Assembly (NCBI GenBank): GCA_022760475.1
Contig: JALEFZ010000089.1
Coordinates: 1 to 64,000, forward strand
Origin: Bacteroidia bacterium
Lineage (GTDB): Bacteria; Bacteroidota; Bacteroidia; J057
Direction: 5' to 3'
Length of the DNA: 64,000 bases
The translations under genes and the position numbers were made by a program. Of this stretch, positions 17,186-26,098 are shown one piece after another (the stretch's first letter is position 1; the number at the start of each line of letters is the position of its first letter). The notes under the pieces were generated by a model. That model was not told the DNA's origin and did not search any database. It saw only the letters and a list, made by a program, of their open reading frames with translations.

Positions 17186-19729
17186 ATGAACTATTCTTAC
17201 AAACTACTTCACAGGTTCGGAAGTAGCGGGGTACCCCTTATCTGGAAAGGGGCTCATGCTTTCCGGCTATTTTTCCTGTCGTGCCTGTTTTTTGGCTTTA
17301 CAGGATTTCTTCATGCTCAAAATGTTACCCTCAGTGGTACAGTAAGGTCGAAGACCTCGGGTGAAACCATCATTGGAACCACCGTGGCGATTCCGTCGCT
17401 AACCAAAGGAGGTTATACAGATGCCTACGGCTTTTATTCCATCACCTTGCCGTCCAGTGGCGATTCTATCGAAATTCGTTACCTTATCAGTGGGTATAAA
17501 ACTGAAGCCAGAAAAATCGTTCTGGATAAGGACATCCGAATAGATGTAGAGTTAGATGACATTAGCCTGGATGAAGTCGAAATTACCGCAAACTCTGTGC
17601 AGGAAGAGTTGAATTCAACTCAAATGAGTGTGTCCCGGATTACAGTGGCCGAAGCCAAAAAACTCCCTGCACTTTTTGGTGAGGTAGACATCATAAAAAC
17701 CCTTCAATTGAAGCCCGGTGTCTCAGCAGGTAGCGAAGGAAATTCCGGTATTTATGTTAGGGGAGGTGGGGCTGATCAAAACCTGATCTTATTGGATAAC
17801 ACCGTGCTCTACAATCCCAACCACCTTTTTGGTTTCTTCTCAACCTTTAATTCAGATGCTGTCAAAACCGCAGAGATTTACAAAGGTGGTTTTCCTTCTC
17901 AATATGGAGGTAGGCTGTCTTCTGTCATTGATGTCAAACTGAAGGAAGGAAACCGTAGGAAATTCTCAGGTTCAGGCGGTTTGGGATTGATTGCTTCCAG
18001 GTTGACCCTTGAAGGACCCATTGTCAAAGACAAGGCCTCATTCATGATTTCTGGACGTAGAACCTATGCGGACATCATCACCAGAGGAATCAACAACCTC
18101 AATTCGGACAATGATAACTTCAACCCCATCCCGGATTATTTTTTCTATGACCTAAATGGAAAGGTAAATTACGAGTTGAGCGACAAAGACCAGCTGTTCC
18201 TGTCAGGTTATCTGGGAAGGGACAGGTTCCAGTTTTCGGATGACAATTTCAATTTCAACTTTGACTGGGGTAACACCAATGCCAACCTGAGGTGGAACCA
18301 CTTTTTCAACCAAAAATTCTACGTAAATACTTCCTTGAGCTATACCGATTACGAATATGTGATCGCCAACCGATTTGACGAATTTTCCTTTGAAATTGGA
18401 TCAAAAATATCGGACGGAGCCATGAGGACAGATTTTACCTGGCTTCCCAACTCCAAGCACACCGTCAGGTTCGGAGCCAGTGGTATTCACCATAGATTTG
18501 TGGTAGGCAGGTTAGAAGCCTCAGGTGGAGAGCAAGACTCGGTATTTAATTTTGATGCAGGTGATGTTTACTATGGAATGGAATGGGGGGCATATATTTC
18601 TGATGACATTGAGTTTAATGACAAATTCAAGCTAAACCTTGGCCTTCGTGCCACTGCCTTCCAGGACTTTACCTGGCTCTACAACGACCCTGAGCCCAGA
18701 GCTGACTCGACTTTCTATGGCTTCCTTGAACCCAGGGCTTCCTTAAAGTACAGCCTTACCAATAATGTTTCCATCAAGGCTTCCTACGCAAGGATGGCAC
18801 AGTACCTTCACCTGGTGGCAAACAGTGGGACCACCCTGCCGACCGATATATGGTACCCATCCACCCGAAGGGTTCCTCCCCAGTCTTCACAGCAGGTGGC
18901 AGCTGGGGTATCCATTGGTATAGGTGAGAATTATTTACTTACCAATGAGGTCTACTACAAATGGCTGGAAAATCAAATTGACTTCAAGGATGGAGCAAAC
19001 CTTTTTGTTAATGATGACCTGGAGGCAGAATTTGTTTTTGGTAGAGGCTGGGCTTACGGAAATGAATTTTACATAGAGAAGACCCGAGGCAAATTGACAG
19101 GATGGATAGGCTATTCCCTGGCATGGTCACTTCGCCAATTCAATGACAGCATCCGAAACGGTGAAACTGACCTGGCAAACGTCATCAACGATGGTGAACC
19201 TTTCTTTGCCAGAAATGACAAGAGACATGACATATCTGTTGTAGCCATCTATAGCCTTCCTAGGACATGGAGCTACTTTTTGAAGAATAAGGTGGGATGG
19301 CCATTCAAGAAACTGAAAGAGATTACAGTCAGTGGTGCCTGGGATTTCCGTTCTGGAGCTGCCTATACACAGGCACCAGGCTTCTTCCCATATTTTGGTG
19401 AAGGCTTCCTAACTACCCTTACAGGTCAGGGGAATGCCCCTGGAAATCCTGCTGGCCCGATTAGTTTTACCCCTGACTTTACCAATAGAAACAATGCCAG
19501 GCTTCCTGATTATCACAAACTGGACTTGGCCATGACAATGGCCTTTAAGCCAAAATGGGGGGAGACAGAACTGATCATCAGTGCCTACAATGCCTATAAT
19601 CGTCGAAACGCCTTTTTCGTATTCATTGATACCCGTACCAATGACGATGGTGTACCCGTCGGTTTCCAGGGAAGACTGGTTTCCCTATTCCCAATCATTC
19701 CTTCATTTTCTTGGAACTTTAAATTTTAA
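17186..19729 (+). CDS. TonB-dependent receptor with N-terminal carboxypeptidase-regulatory-like domain
   Basis: An outer-membrane transporter of 847 residues from ATG 17186, which directly precedes the signal peptide (ends FLHAQN). Order of domains: signal peptide, CarboxypepD_reg-like beta-sandwich (about 45-130, LSGTVRSKTSGETIIGTTV), plug (about 140-250, LKPGVSAGSEGNSGIYVRGGGADQNLILLD), then the 22-strand barrel ending in an aromatic strand (PSFSWNFKF). It is followed 17 bp later by a DUF4249 lipoprotein gene, a pairing common in Bacteroidota. The ligand is unknown. Confidence 0.92.
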   Translation: MNYSYKLLHRFGSSGVPLIWKGAHAFRLFFLSCLFFGFTGFLHAQNVTLSGTVRSKTSGETIIGTTVAIPSLTKGGYTDAYGFYSITLPSSGDSIEIRYLISGYKTEARKIVLDKDIRIDVELDDISLDEVEITANSVQEELNSTQMSVSRITVAEAKKLPALFGEVDIIKTLQLKPGVSAGSEGNSGIYVRGGGADQNLILLDNTVLYNPNHLFGFFSTFNSDAVKTAEIYKGGFPSQYGGRLSSVIDVKLKEGNRRKFSGSGGLGLIASRLTLEGPIVKDKASFMISGRRTYADIITRGINNLNSDNDNFNPIPDYFFYDLNGKVNYELSDKDQLFLSGYLGRDRFQFSDDNFNFNFDWGNTNANLRWNHFFNQKFYVNTSLSYTDYEYVIANRFDEFSFEIGSKISDGAMRTDFTWLPNSKHTVRFGASGIHHRFVVGRLEASGGEQDSVFNFDAGDVYYGMEWGAYISDDIEFNDKFKLNLGLRATAFQDFTWLYNDPEPRADSTFYGFLEPRASLKYSLTNNVSIKASYARMAQYLHLVANSGTTLPTDIWYPSTRRVPPQSSQQVAAGVSIGIGENYLLTNEVYYKWLENQIDFKDGANLFVNDDLEAEFVFGRGWAYGNEFYIEKTRGKLTGWIGYSLAWSLRQFNDSIRNGETDLANVINDGEPFFARNDKRHDISVVAIYSLPRTWSYFLKNKVGWPFKKLKEITVSGAWDFRSGAAYTQAPGFFPYFGEGFLTTLTGQGNAPGNPAGPISFTPDFTNRNNARLPDYHKLDLAMTMAFKPKWGETELIISAYNAYNRRNAFFVFIDTRTNDDGVPVGFQGRLVSLFPIIPSFSWNFKF

Positions 19730-19746
19730 CCCACAAAGCCGGAATA

Positions 19747-20655
19747 ATGAAATACTTAGTATATATATCCTTAATTGCCAGCCTTTTTCTGGCATCATGT
19801 GGCAACCTTCAGCAGGACATCGAGATCGACATTCCCGAGTATGATCCTCAATTGGTAGTGGAGTGTTATCTGCAGCCAGGTCTGCCATACTTCCTGACCC
19901 TGACCAGGAGCCAGCCCTATTTTGATGACATCAGGGTGGACTACATTGAAGATGCCATCGTAACCATTTCCCATAGCGGAGGAACGGATACCCTGGACGA
20001 GTTTAACCTTGATATCACTGATCCTACCTTGGGTCTTTTGGCAGATACTGCTATTCTGAATACCTTTTCGTCCATCTTTGGCGATCAACTTACCTTTTAT
20101 GCTTCCCTTAGGCCAGTTCCCGAGCTTTTTAATGAGGATTTCAATCTGGAGATCAAAACCCTGGACGGAGAAGTATTGACTGCCAAGACTCAGATTCTGA
20201 ATCCTGTACCTATTGATTCTTTGGTCCAGGAGTTGGACGAAGATAGCCTGGCTTTCATACTGACCTATTTTACGGATGAAGGCGATCGCACCAATTATTA
20301 CCGTAGGGTCTTCGAAGCGCAGAGACCTGTGATTGACTCTACAGGCACTGAACCTGATACGACCTTTGAATTTAGAATTATCCAGGATTTTGTAGTGGAT
20401 GACGACATCTTCGATGGACAGCCTTTTGCTTTTGGTACCGATTTCGAATTTGCGATTGGTGATACCATTAGGAGTACACTTTACCACATGACTCAGGATC
20501 ACTTTGAATTCTATAATACCCAGGCAGCAGCAGTGCAGGCGAGTTTGAGCCCTTTTGGGCAACCAGCCGTGGTGCACACCAATATCAGTGGAGGAAGAGG
20601 AATTTTTACAGGCCTGGTATTTTCTCAGGAAACTTATGTCATCCAGCCTGAATAG
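19747..20655 (+). CDS. DUF4249 domain lipoprotein
   Basis: A 302-residue lipoprotein (lipobox LASC, C19) with the DUF4249 pattern: VVECYLQPGLPYFLTLTRSQPYFD, then DAIVTISHSGGTDTL, and a C-terminal GGRGIFTGLV motif. DUF4249 proteins are predicted partners of TonB-dependent receptors; they are analogous in position to SusD-like surface lipoproteins but unrelated in sequence. The gene follows the receptor by 17 bp and is terminated by a hairpin at 20707. Confidence 0.9.
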   Translation: MKYLVYISLIASLFLASCGNLQQDIEIDIPEYDPQLVVECYLQPGLPYFLTLTRSQPYFDDIRVDYIEDAIVTISHSGGTDTLDEFNLDITDPTLGLLADTAILNTFSSIFGDQLTFYASLRPVPELFNEDFNLEIKTLDGEVLTAKTQILNPVPIDSLVQELDEDSLAFILTYFTDEGDRTNYYRRVFEAQRPVIDSTGTEPDTTFEFRIIQDFVVDDDIFDGQPFAFGTDFEFAIGDTIRSTLYHMTQDHFEFYNTQAAAVQASLSPFGQPAVVHTNISGGRGIFTGLVFSQETYVIQPE

Positions 20656-20963
20656 GCAGGCCTAGGAAGTACTTTACATAATCGGTACAGAATTGACCAA
20701 TTTGACGCCCCGAGGGATTTCCTTCGGGGCTTTCTTTCTAAAAATGAGAATAATAATTCCCATTTGATCAAAAATACCAAGGTTGAATTGTTGTAAAGTA
20801 TTGATAATCAGTGGAAATTCTTTTTGGCACCAGGATTGAATAGTTAAGGGCGTACGACTCCTGATAAATTTTAAGTTTTTGACAGCAAATGAGTACAAAA
20901 TCAAGAAACCTGTCTTAGACAAGTAAAAGGAGATAATTTCTAACCCCTAATAAATTAACAACT
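20656..20963. other. Intergenic region between DUF4249 and the 63-aa gene
   Basis: It contains the terminator at 20707-20738 and then about 225 bp of AT-rich DNA without an evident gene. It must hold the promoter of the small gene at 20964, but no box can be assigned with confidence. Confidence 0.4.
20707..20738 (+). terminator. Terminator of the TonB receptor/DUF4249 operon
   Basis: GCCCCGA (20707-20713) pairs with TCGGGGC (20724-20730), followed by TTTCTTTC. Confidence 0.8.
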
Positions 20964-21155
20964 ATGTATCCGACTAAAGCACTTTCAAACCTGCACCTAA
21001 AGAATTTTATCCTAGCCCTTGGAGAAGCCAGCAATGAAGAAGATGCCATGGAGTGGAGACCATCTGATGTTTCTAAAAAGACAGAGTCCAGTAATGAGGT
21101 TGACATGGATTACAACCAATTGGATGATCTGATCGACAGGCTAAACTTGATCTAA
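20964..21155 (+). CDS. Small acidic orphan protein (63 aa)
   Basis: The 63-residue sequence starts MYPTKALSNLHLKNF, is rich in Glu/Asp/Ser in the middle and ends in an amphipathic segment (DYNQLDDLIDRLNLI). It has no signal peptide, cysteine or transmembrane stretch. The reality of the gene is supported by an ATG preceded by a purine-rich, AT-rich leader and by a strong terminator 46 bp after the stop, bracketing it as a monocistronic transcript. I do not recognise a family. Function unknown. Confidence 0.6.
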   Translation: MYPTKALSNLHLKNFILALGEASNEEDAMEWRPSDVSKKTESSNEVDMDYNQLDDLIDRLNLI

Positions 21156-21200
21156 TATCCTCTTGAAGGTTCAATATAACGTTTGTATAGCAATTGGGAA

Positions 21201-21233
21201 GCCCGGATAGCAGCTGCTACCGGGCCTTTTTTT
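21201..21233 (+). terminator. Terminator of the 63-aa gene
   Basis: GCCCGG-A-TAGCAG pairs with CTGCTACCGGGC (12 bp with one bulged A) followed by seven T residues. Confidence 0.9.
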
Positions 21234-21266
21234 GAACAAATTTTTCCCAATTAGGTATCTCCTAAT

Positions 21267-21545
21267 ATGTGGCGTTTACTCTTACTATTTACTGCAGGAT
21301 TATGGCTTGTTTCCTGCCAACCGAATAACAAATCAGAAAAAGCAAGCTCCTCCTTGTGCGCGTGTGTCCAGGGTAAGACCCCTGAGGGAACCTGGGATAT
21401 GCACCTTAGCGAAGATTGTATTCAGTTATGTCTTAAGACTTTCGGACCTGAACTGAAGGGAATGGAAGATTGGTTTAAACTGCATTGTGGACTGGAATTG
21501 AAGCATCCAGAAGTGAAGGAAAAAAGTAAAGAAGTCGATATTTAG
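21267..21545 (+). CDS. Small cysteine-containing lipoprotein (92 aa)
   Basis: A 92-residue protein with a lipoprotein signal (LWLVSC, C17) and five further cysteines in the mature part (CAC, DC, LC, HC). The cysteine spacing suggests disulfides or metal binding after export. The gene starts just after the terminator at 21201 and is probably expressed with its own promoter. No family is recognised; a minor periplasmic or outer-membrane role is likely. Confidence 0.7.
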   Translation: MWRLLLLFTAGLWLVSCQPNNKSEKASSSLCACVQGKTPEGTWDMHLSEDCIQLCLKTFGPELKGMEDWFKLHCGLELKHPEVKEKSKEVDI

Positions 21546-21766
21546 GTTCTCTTTCAATCGTTTGAAGGGAATGTCATTCTTTAATATTGACAATTATCTC
21601 CACACTTAACAATCCCTTAAAATCCAGGCATCTATTCTCCTGCCAACTTAATTATTAATTCAAACTAGCCTCAAATGATAATGACATTTTTGTAAGGTAT
21701 AAGTTTTTAGGATTTGATAATTGTGATTGAATTCTAATGACTATAATGCATTGCAAAAATGTAATT

Positions 21767-22573
21767 ATGAAATATAAAACCTTTACTCTGAGCTTTACCC
21801 TCCTAATCCTCTGCCTTTCAGGATTTTCCCAAAAACAAAGGAAGGCGATCTTCTATACTGGTTCCGGAATCATTACCTACTATGGAGACCTGACTGACCG
21901 GGTCAACTTCTCCTATTGGAATCCAGTTGTTCAGATTGGTGCCGGCTATTATCTCAATGAATACCTTCAAATTCGTGGCGAATTGCTAAGGGGTAGGGTA
22001 GAAGCGGATGACAAGGACGCCAATGACCAAGGAAGAATCCTCCGTGATTTAAGGTTTAGGAACAATATTTCTGAATTTAACCTTATGATGCAATTGGAGA
22101 TCCTACCAGATAGGTCATTTCGGGGGCCATACAGCCGCACAGGCCATTTTACCCCATATGTACTTGCAGGAATCGCAGGCTTTTATCACAATCCCAAAGG
22201 TTTTCTTGAGGGAGAATGGTATGCCCTTCAGCCCTTAGGTACTGAAGGCCAATTGATCACTACAAGTGGGATGGAGCCATATTCCCGCTGGCAGCTAAGC
22301 ATTCCTTTTGGCCTGGGGCTTAGCTACAGGTTTGAACAAGCCTTCATCGGCAAAATAGAGATGGTATATCGAAAAACCTTTACCGATTACCTCGATGATG
22401 TAAGCACCAATTACCCCAATGCAGAGTTACTTAGAGAAAGTAGTGGAGACTTGGGTAGCACTTTGTCAAGGACTGATATTTATCCATTCGAAGATGGCTT
22501 CAAAAGAGGTAATCCTGATAAAAAGGATGGCTATATGCTGTTTACTTTGAGTGTGGGCTATTTGATTCGGTAA
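21767..22573 (+). CDS. Outer-membrane beta-barrel protein, DUF6089-like
   Basis: A 268-residue exported protein from ATG 21767 (a signal peptide ending in SGFSQ); an in-frame ATG at 21737 adds ten residues before the basic n-region. The mature part alternates hydrophobic strands with charged turns typical of an 8-14-stranded barrel: ...IFYTGSGIITYYGDL, VVQIGAGYYLNEYLQIRGEL, EFNLMMQLEI, and a C-terminal strand LFTLSVGYLIR. This pattern resembles the N-terminal barrel of DUF6089/OmpA-like proteins but lacks an OmpA domain. Specific function unknown. Confidence 0.75.
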   Translation: MKYKTFTLSFTLLILCLSGFSQKQRKAIFYTGSGIITYYGDLTDRVNFSYWNPVVQIGAGYYLNEYLQIRGELLRGRVEADDKDANDQGRILRDLRFRNNISEFNLMMQLEILPDRSFRGPYSRTGHFTPYVLAGIAGFYHNPKGFLEGEWYALQPLGTEGQLITTSGMEPYSRWQLSIPFGLGLSYRFEQAFIGKIEMVYRKTFTDYLDDVSTNYPNAELLRESSGDLGSTLSRTDIYPFEDGFKRGNPDKKDGYMLFTLSVGYLIR

Positions 22574-22731
22574 AACTTATGCCGTTCGAAACGGATTTGG
22601 AGATCATTTTATGGATCAAATCGTCATAGATTTCAGCAAGGGTTCTAATGATTCCTCCTTTGATATGGGCCACTTTTCTATAAAGGTCTTTGATTTCAAT
22701 TGCTTGGTTTAGCTTTCCATTTCTATAAATT

Positions 22732-22770
22732 AAAAAAAGGCACCAAAACCCACTTGGGATTCTGGTGCCT
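22732..22770 (-). terminator. Terminator of the P5C dehydrogenase gene
   Basis: AGGCACCA / TGGTGCCT (22738-22745, 22763-22770) with an inner CCCA/TGGG helix; on the minus strand it is followed by seven T residues. Confidence 0.85.
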
Positions 22771-22789
22771 GTGATTTATTCAGATAAAA

Positions 22790-24421
22790 TTATCCTTCCT
22801 TATGCCAATCGTACCTGTAATCGGTTGGAGGTACGAAGGTTTCTTTGATGGTCCTGGCAGATGCCCAACGAAGAAGGTTCATGTAAGAACCTGCCTTGTC
22901 ATTGGTCCCCGAGCCCCTTGCTCCACCAAATGGCTGCTGACCTACAACAGAACCAGTTGGCTTGTCATTGATGTAAAAGTTACCTGCGGTATTGCGCAGT
23001 TTCCACATGGCGTCCTCGATGAGGTAGCGATCTTTGCAGAAGATCGCTCCTGTCAAGGCATATGGGCTGGTCGAGTTGATCAAATCGAGGGTTTCTTCCC
23101 AGCGGTAGTCATCGTATTTATAGATGGTCAGGACAGGCCCAAAGATCTCTTCTTGCATCGTCAGAGACTTGGGATCATTGGTTACAACAATGGTGGGTTC
23201 GATGAAGTAACCTTTTGACTTGTCATACCCGCCTCCCTGCACGATATAGGCATTGTCAGAGGCCTTAACCTGATCAATATATCCTGCAATCTTATCAAAA
23301 GCGCGCTCATCAATGACTGCGTTAATGAAGTTGGTGAAATCAGCCGGGTCCCCCATTTTAAGGGTTTTAACCTCCTCGATCAACTTATCCATTGTCGCAT
23401 CATAAATGCTTGCGGGCAGATAAACCCGTGATGCCGCAGAGCACTTTTGTCCCTGAAATTCAAACGCACCCCTTACCATGGCAGTGGCTACTTGAATGGG
23501 ATTGGCCGTAGGGTGGGCTAGGATATAGTCTTTTCCGCCTGTTTCACCTACAATTCTTGGATAAGATCTGTACTTATGAATATTTTGGCCAATGATTTTC
23601 CAAAGGGCCTGGAAGGTATTGGTTGAACCTGTAAAGTGGAGTCCAGCGAAGTCAGGATGATCAAAAATGATATTCCCCATCATTGGGCCATCTCCATAAA
23701 TCAGGTTGATGACTCCGTCAGGCATACCGGCTTCTTTGAAGATCTCCATGGTCAATCTCGCAGAATAGATTTGGCTATCTGCAGGTTTCCATACACATAC
23801 GTTTCCAAGCATAGCTGGAGCTGTAGGCAGGTTACCTGCAATCGCGGTGAAGTTGAAGGGAGTAATACAGAATACAAAGCCTTCCAAAGGTCTGTATTCT
23901 ACCCGGTTCCACATGCCATGAGGAGAATGGGGCTGCTCCTTGTAAATCTGCTCCATGTAAGACACATTGAAGCGAAGGAAGTCAACCAGTTCTGCTACAG
24001 CATCAATCTCTGCCTGATGGATATTTTTGGACTGCGACAGCATGGTTGCTGCATTGAAACGAGCCCTATACGGGCCAGCGATCAGTTCTGCAGCCTTCAG
24101 GAAAATTGAAGCTCTGTGCTCCCAACTGGTTTTTTCCCAGGCTTCCTGGGCTTTAAGTGCCGAGTCAATGGCTTGGCGAACATGGCCTTCATTGGCCCAT
24201 GCGGCATGTCCAAGTATGTGCTGGTGATTATGTGGAGGACTAAGTGGCTTTTTTTCCTCCGTCATGATTTCATCTCCACCGATGAATAAAGGTGCGTCGA
24301 TTTGGGTGCTGGTCATTTCCTGGATGGCAGCCAAAACTTCTTCACGCTCCTTGGAACCTGGAGCATATCCTAAAAAGGGTTCGTTGTAAGGTTTTGGTAA
24401 TTCGAATAGTCCTCTTGCCAT
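22790..24421 (-). CDS. pruA: L-glutamate gamma-semialdehyde (1-pyrroline-5-carboxylate) dehydrogenase
   Basis: A 543-residue enzyme from ATG 24421 (the reading frame extends 14 residues further, but MARGLFELP is the normal family start). It oxidises glutamate semialdehyde to glutamate with NAD+, the second step of proline catabolism. The ALDH catalytic glutamate is in VGETGGKDY and the nucleophilic cysteine in EFQGQKCSAASR; the C-terminal GARGSGTNDKAGS motif is specific to this family (TIGR01236-type). No proline dehydrogenase gene is adjacent, so the first step is encoded elsewhere. Monocistronic with its own terminator. Confidence 0.93.
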   Translation of the reverse strand: MARGLFELPKPYNEPFLGYAPGSKEREEVLAAIQEMTSTQIDAPLFIGGDEIMTEEKKPLSPPHNHQHILGHAAWANEGHVRQAIDSALKAQEAWEKTSWEHRASIFLKAAELIAGPYRARFNAATMLSQSKNIHQAEIDAVAELVDFLRFNVSYMEQIYKEQPHSPHGMWNRVEYRPLEGFVFCITPFNFTAIAGNLPTAPAMLGNVCVWKPADSQIYSARLTMEIFKEAGMPDGVINLIYGDGPMMGNIIFDHPDFAGLHFTGSTNTFQALWKIIGQNIHKYRSYPRIVGETGGKDYILAHPTANPIQVATAMVRGAFEFQGQKCSAASRVYLPASIYDATMDKLIEEVKTLKMGDPADFTNFINAVIDERAFDKIAGYIDQVKASDNAYIVQGGGYDKSKGYFIEPTIVVTNDPKSLTMQEEIFGPVLTIYKYDDYRWEETLDLINSTSPYALTGAIFCKDRYLIEDAMWKLRNTAGNFYINDKPTGSVVGQQPFGGARGSGTNDKAGSYMNLLRWASARTIKETFVPPTDYRYDWHKEG

Positions 24422-24636
24422 AAAACTTTTTGTCCTTTGGACTCGAATGTGAGGAATTACCATGGATCACAATGCCCAAAGCCTCCTCTCCATTCAAGTA
24501 GTAAGATTGAATTTTTGAGAAAGCCAAATATAGAAAGATGTTGGTGATATTACAGATGGATAGGACTTTTTAAATGTGTTGCAGAATTGCCTTGGATGCC
24601 GTTGGCCATTCTCCCAGATTTCCATCTTCCATTTAC

Positions 24637-25059
24637 TTAAATAAACTGCGCCTTTAGCATTTCTGAATCAATGTCTACGGCTACCCTTGAGTTCACTACC
24701 AGCATACATAGTTTATCATCCATTTGGGTGTACACTGCCCATCCCTTTTGATTGGCGAACTCCAGTATTTGTTGGATGGAGTCCGAAGCTGGATTCCAGA
24801 AAAAGGTGGTGCTGTAAAGGGTTTCCTGCCCACGACCTTTGGGGAGGTTGATGGTCCAGTTTTGGTCCATTTGTTCCCTGCTCAATAGCCATTCGGAAGG
24901 AACAAAAATGGCAACTTCGTTTTTTTCTATGGTAGCCAGGGCTTCTATGTCTTCCTCAGCATGACCGGAAAGCATGACGAAGGCGGCTTTTTTTCCATTC
25001 CCAAACGCCAGTCCTTCACTCAATTGGCGGGTTTCCGTAATTTCAGAAAGAAAATTCAT
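24637..25059 (-). CDS. Unknown protein co-transcribed with gldA
   Basis: A 140-residue soluble protein, predicted alpha/beta (GKKAAFVMLSGHAEEDIEAL; KGWAVYTQMDDKLCMLVVN). I recognise no domain and see no signal peptide. It starts 2 bp after the gldA stop codon, so translation is probably coupled; this context is the only functional hint. Confidence 0.6.
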   Translation of the reverse strand: MNFLSEITETRQLSEGLAFGNGKKAAFVMLSGHAEEDIEALATIEKNEVAIFVPSEWLLSREQMDQNWTINLPKGRGQETLYSTTFFWNPASDSIQQILEFANQKGWAVYTQMDDKLCMLVVNSRVAVDIDSEMLKAQFI

Positions 25060-25061
25060 AG

Positions 25062-25973
25062 TCAGGAAGTTAGTTTTCTAAATGCATCCTCTAGGGTAAA
25101 GGTTTCTCTGCTGAGTCCAATCATGGTTTTTTCCTGCTCCACACATGATTTGAACAATTGCTTGCGGATATCTACGTCAGTTTGGGTTTGAATCCTGAAT
25201 GAATGGGCTCCAAGCATTTCGACACGTTTTACACCCTCCCATTTTTCGATTTCCTCGGTCTTAAATCCTTCTTCCTCGATTTCCAAGACCAATTGAATGC
25301 TGTCCTCTGCAATGTTTCTGAGTTGATCTGTAGGCTGGTCAGCGACGATTTCGCCCTTGTTAATGATGATTACCCGATTTGCAATAAACTCAACCTCAGA
25401 CAAAATATGAGAGGAAAAAATCACGGTTTTATCCTTGCCTACTTCCCTGACCAATTGGCGTATATCGATGATTTGATTGGGGTCAAGGCCTGAGGTCGGT
25501 TCATCAAGGATGAGGACTTCGGGATCGTGGATCAACGCCTGGCTGATGCCTACCCTTTGTCTATATCCTTTGGATAATGCACCAATTTTTTTGTGCTGTT
25601 CTACATGGAGCCCTGTCATCTCTATGACTTCTTCGATTCTGCTTTTCCTGAGTTTTTTTTCGAGGCCGTGAATCCTGCTGGCAAAATCAAGGAACTCATG
25701 CACATACATATCCAGGTAAAGTGGATTGTGTTCAGGGAGGTAACCTACTCGTTTTTTCACCTCAAGGGGGTTGGAAGATACATCAAAACCATCTACTTCC
25801 ACCATGCCTTCTGTAGCTTCCAGGTATCCGGTAATTATCTTCATAGTGGTGCTTTTTCCTGCACCATTTGGTCCCAGAAATCCCAGAATTTCCCCTTTCT
25901 TGACCTCAAAGCTAAGGTCATTTACTGCTTTTTGTTCTCCGTATATCTTTGTTAATCCCTGAACCGATACCAT
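25062..25973 (-). CDS. gldA: Gliding-motility ABC transporter ATPase GldA
   Basis: A 303-residue ATPase with Walker A GPNGAGKST, signature LSKGYRQRVG and Walker B VLILDEPTSGLD, followed by a roughly 80-residue C-terminal domain typical of GldA. GldA forms an ABC transporter with GldF and GldG, associated with gliding and the T9SS in Bacteroidota, although its exact cargo is not settled. gldF and gldG are not in the window, so the ATPase is separated from its permeases here. The similarity to other ABC-2 ATPases means the name is based on the overall match, not on context. Confidence 0.85.
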   Translation of the reverse strand: MVSVQGLTKIYGEQKAVNDLSFEVKKGEILGFLGPNGAGKSTTMKIITGYLEATEGMVEVDGFDVSSNPLEVKKRVGYLPEHNPLYLDMYVHEFLDFASRIHGLEKKLRKSRIEEVIEMTGLHVEQHKKIGALSKGYRQRVGISQALIHDPEVLILDEPTSGLDPNQIIDIRQLVREVGKDKTVIFSSHILSEVEFIANRVIIINKGEIVADQPTDQLRNIAEDSIQLVLEIEEEGFKTEEIEKWEGVKRVEMLGAHSFRIQTQTDVDIRKQLFKSCVEQEKTMIGLSRETFTLEDAFRKLTS

Positions 25974-26098
25974 TTGAAAATAATTTATATGAGAGGAATG
26001 CAGGAAATTTTGCTTAGATAGAGCTTTATATTCAACAATTTCCTAATTCATTATGTAAATAAAGAAAGCCTTCCCTATTTTTCATTAAAATTGTTTAA

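Noticed and set aside
19795..20577. 260-aa minus-strand reading frame opposite the DUF4249 gene
   Set aside because: It is a frame shadow: the plus-strand frame has a lipoprotein signal, DUF4249 motifs and operon context, while this one has no domain or start context.
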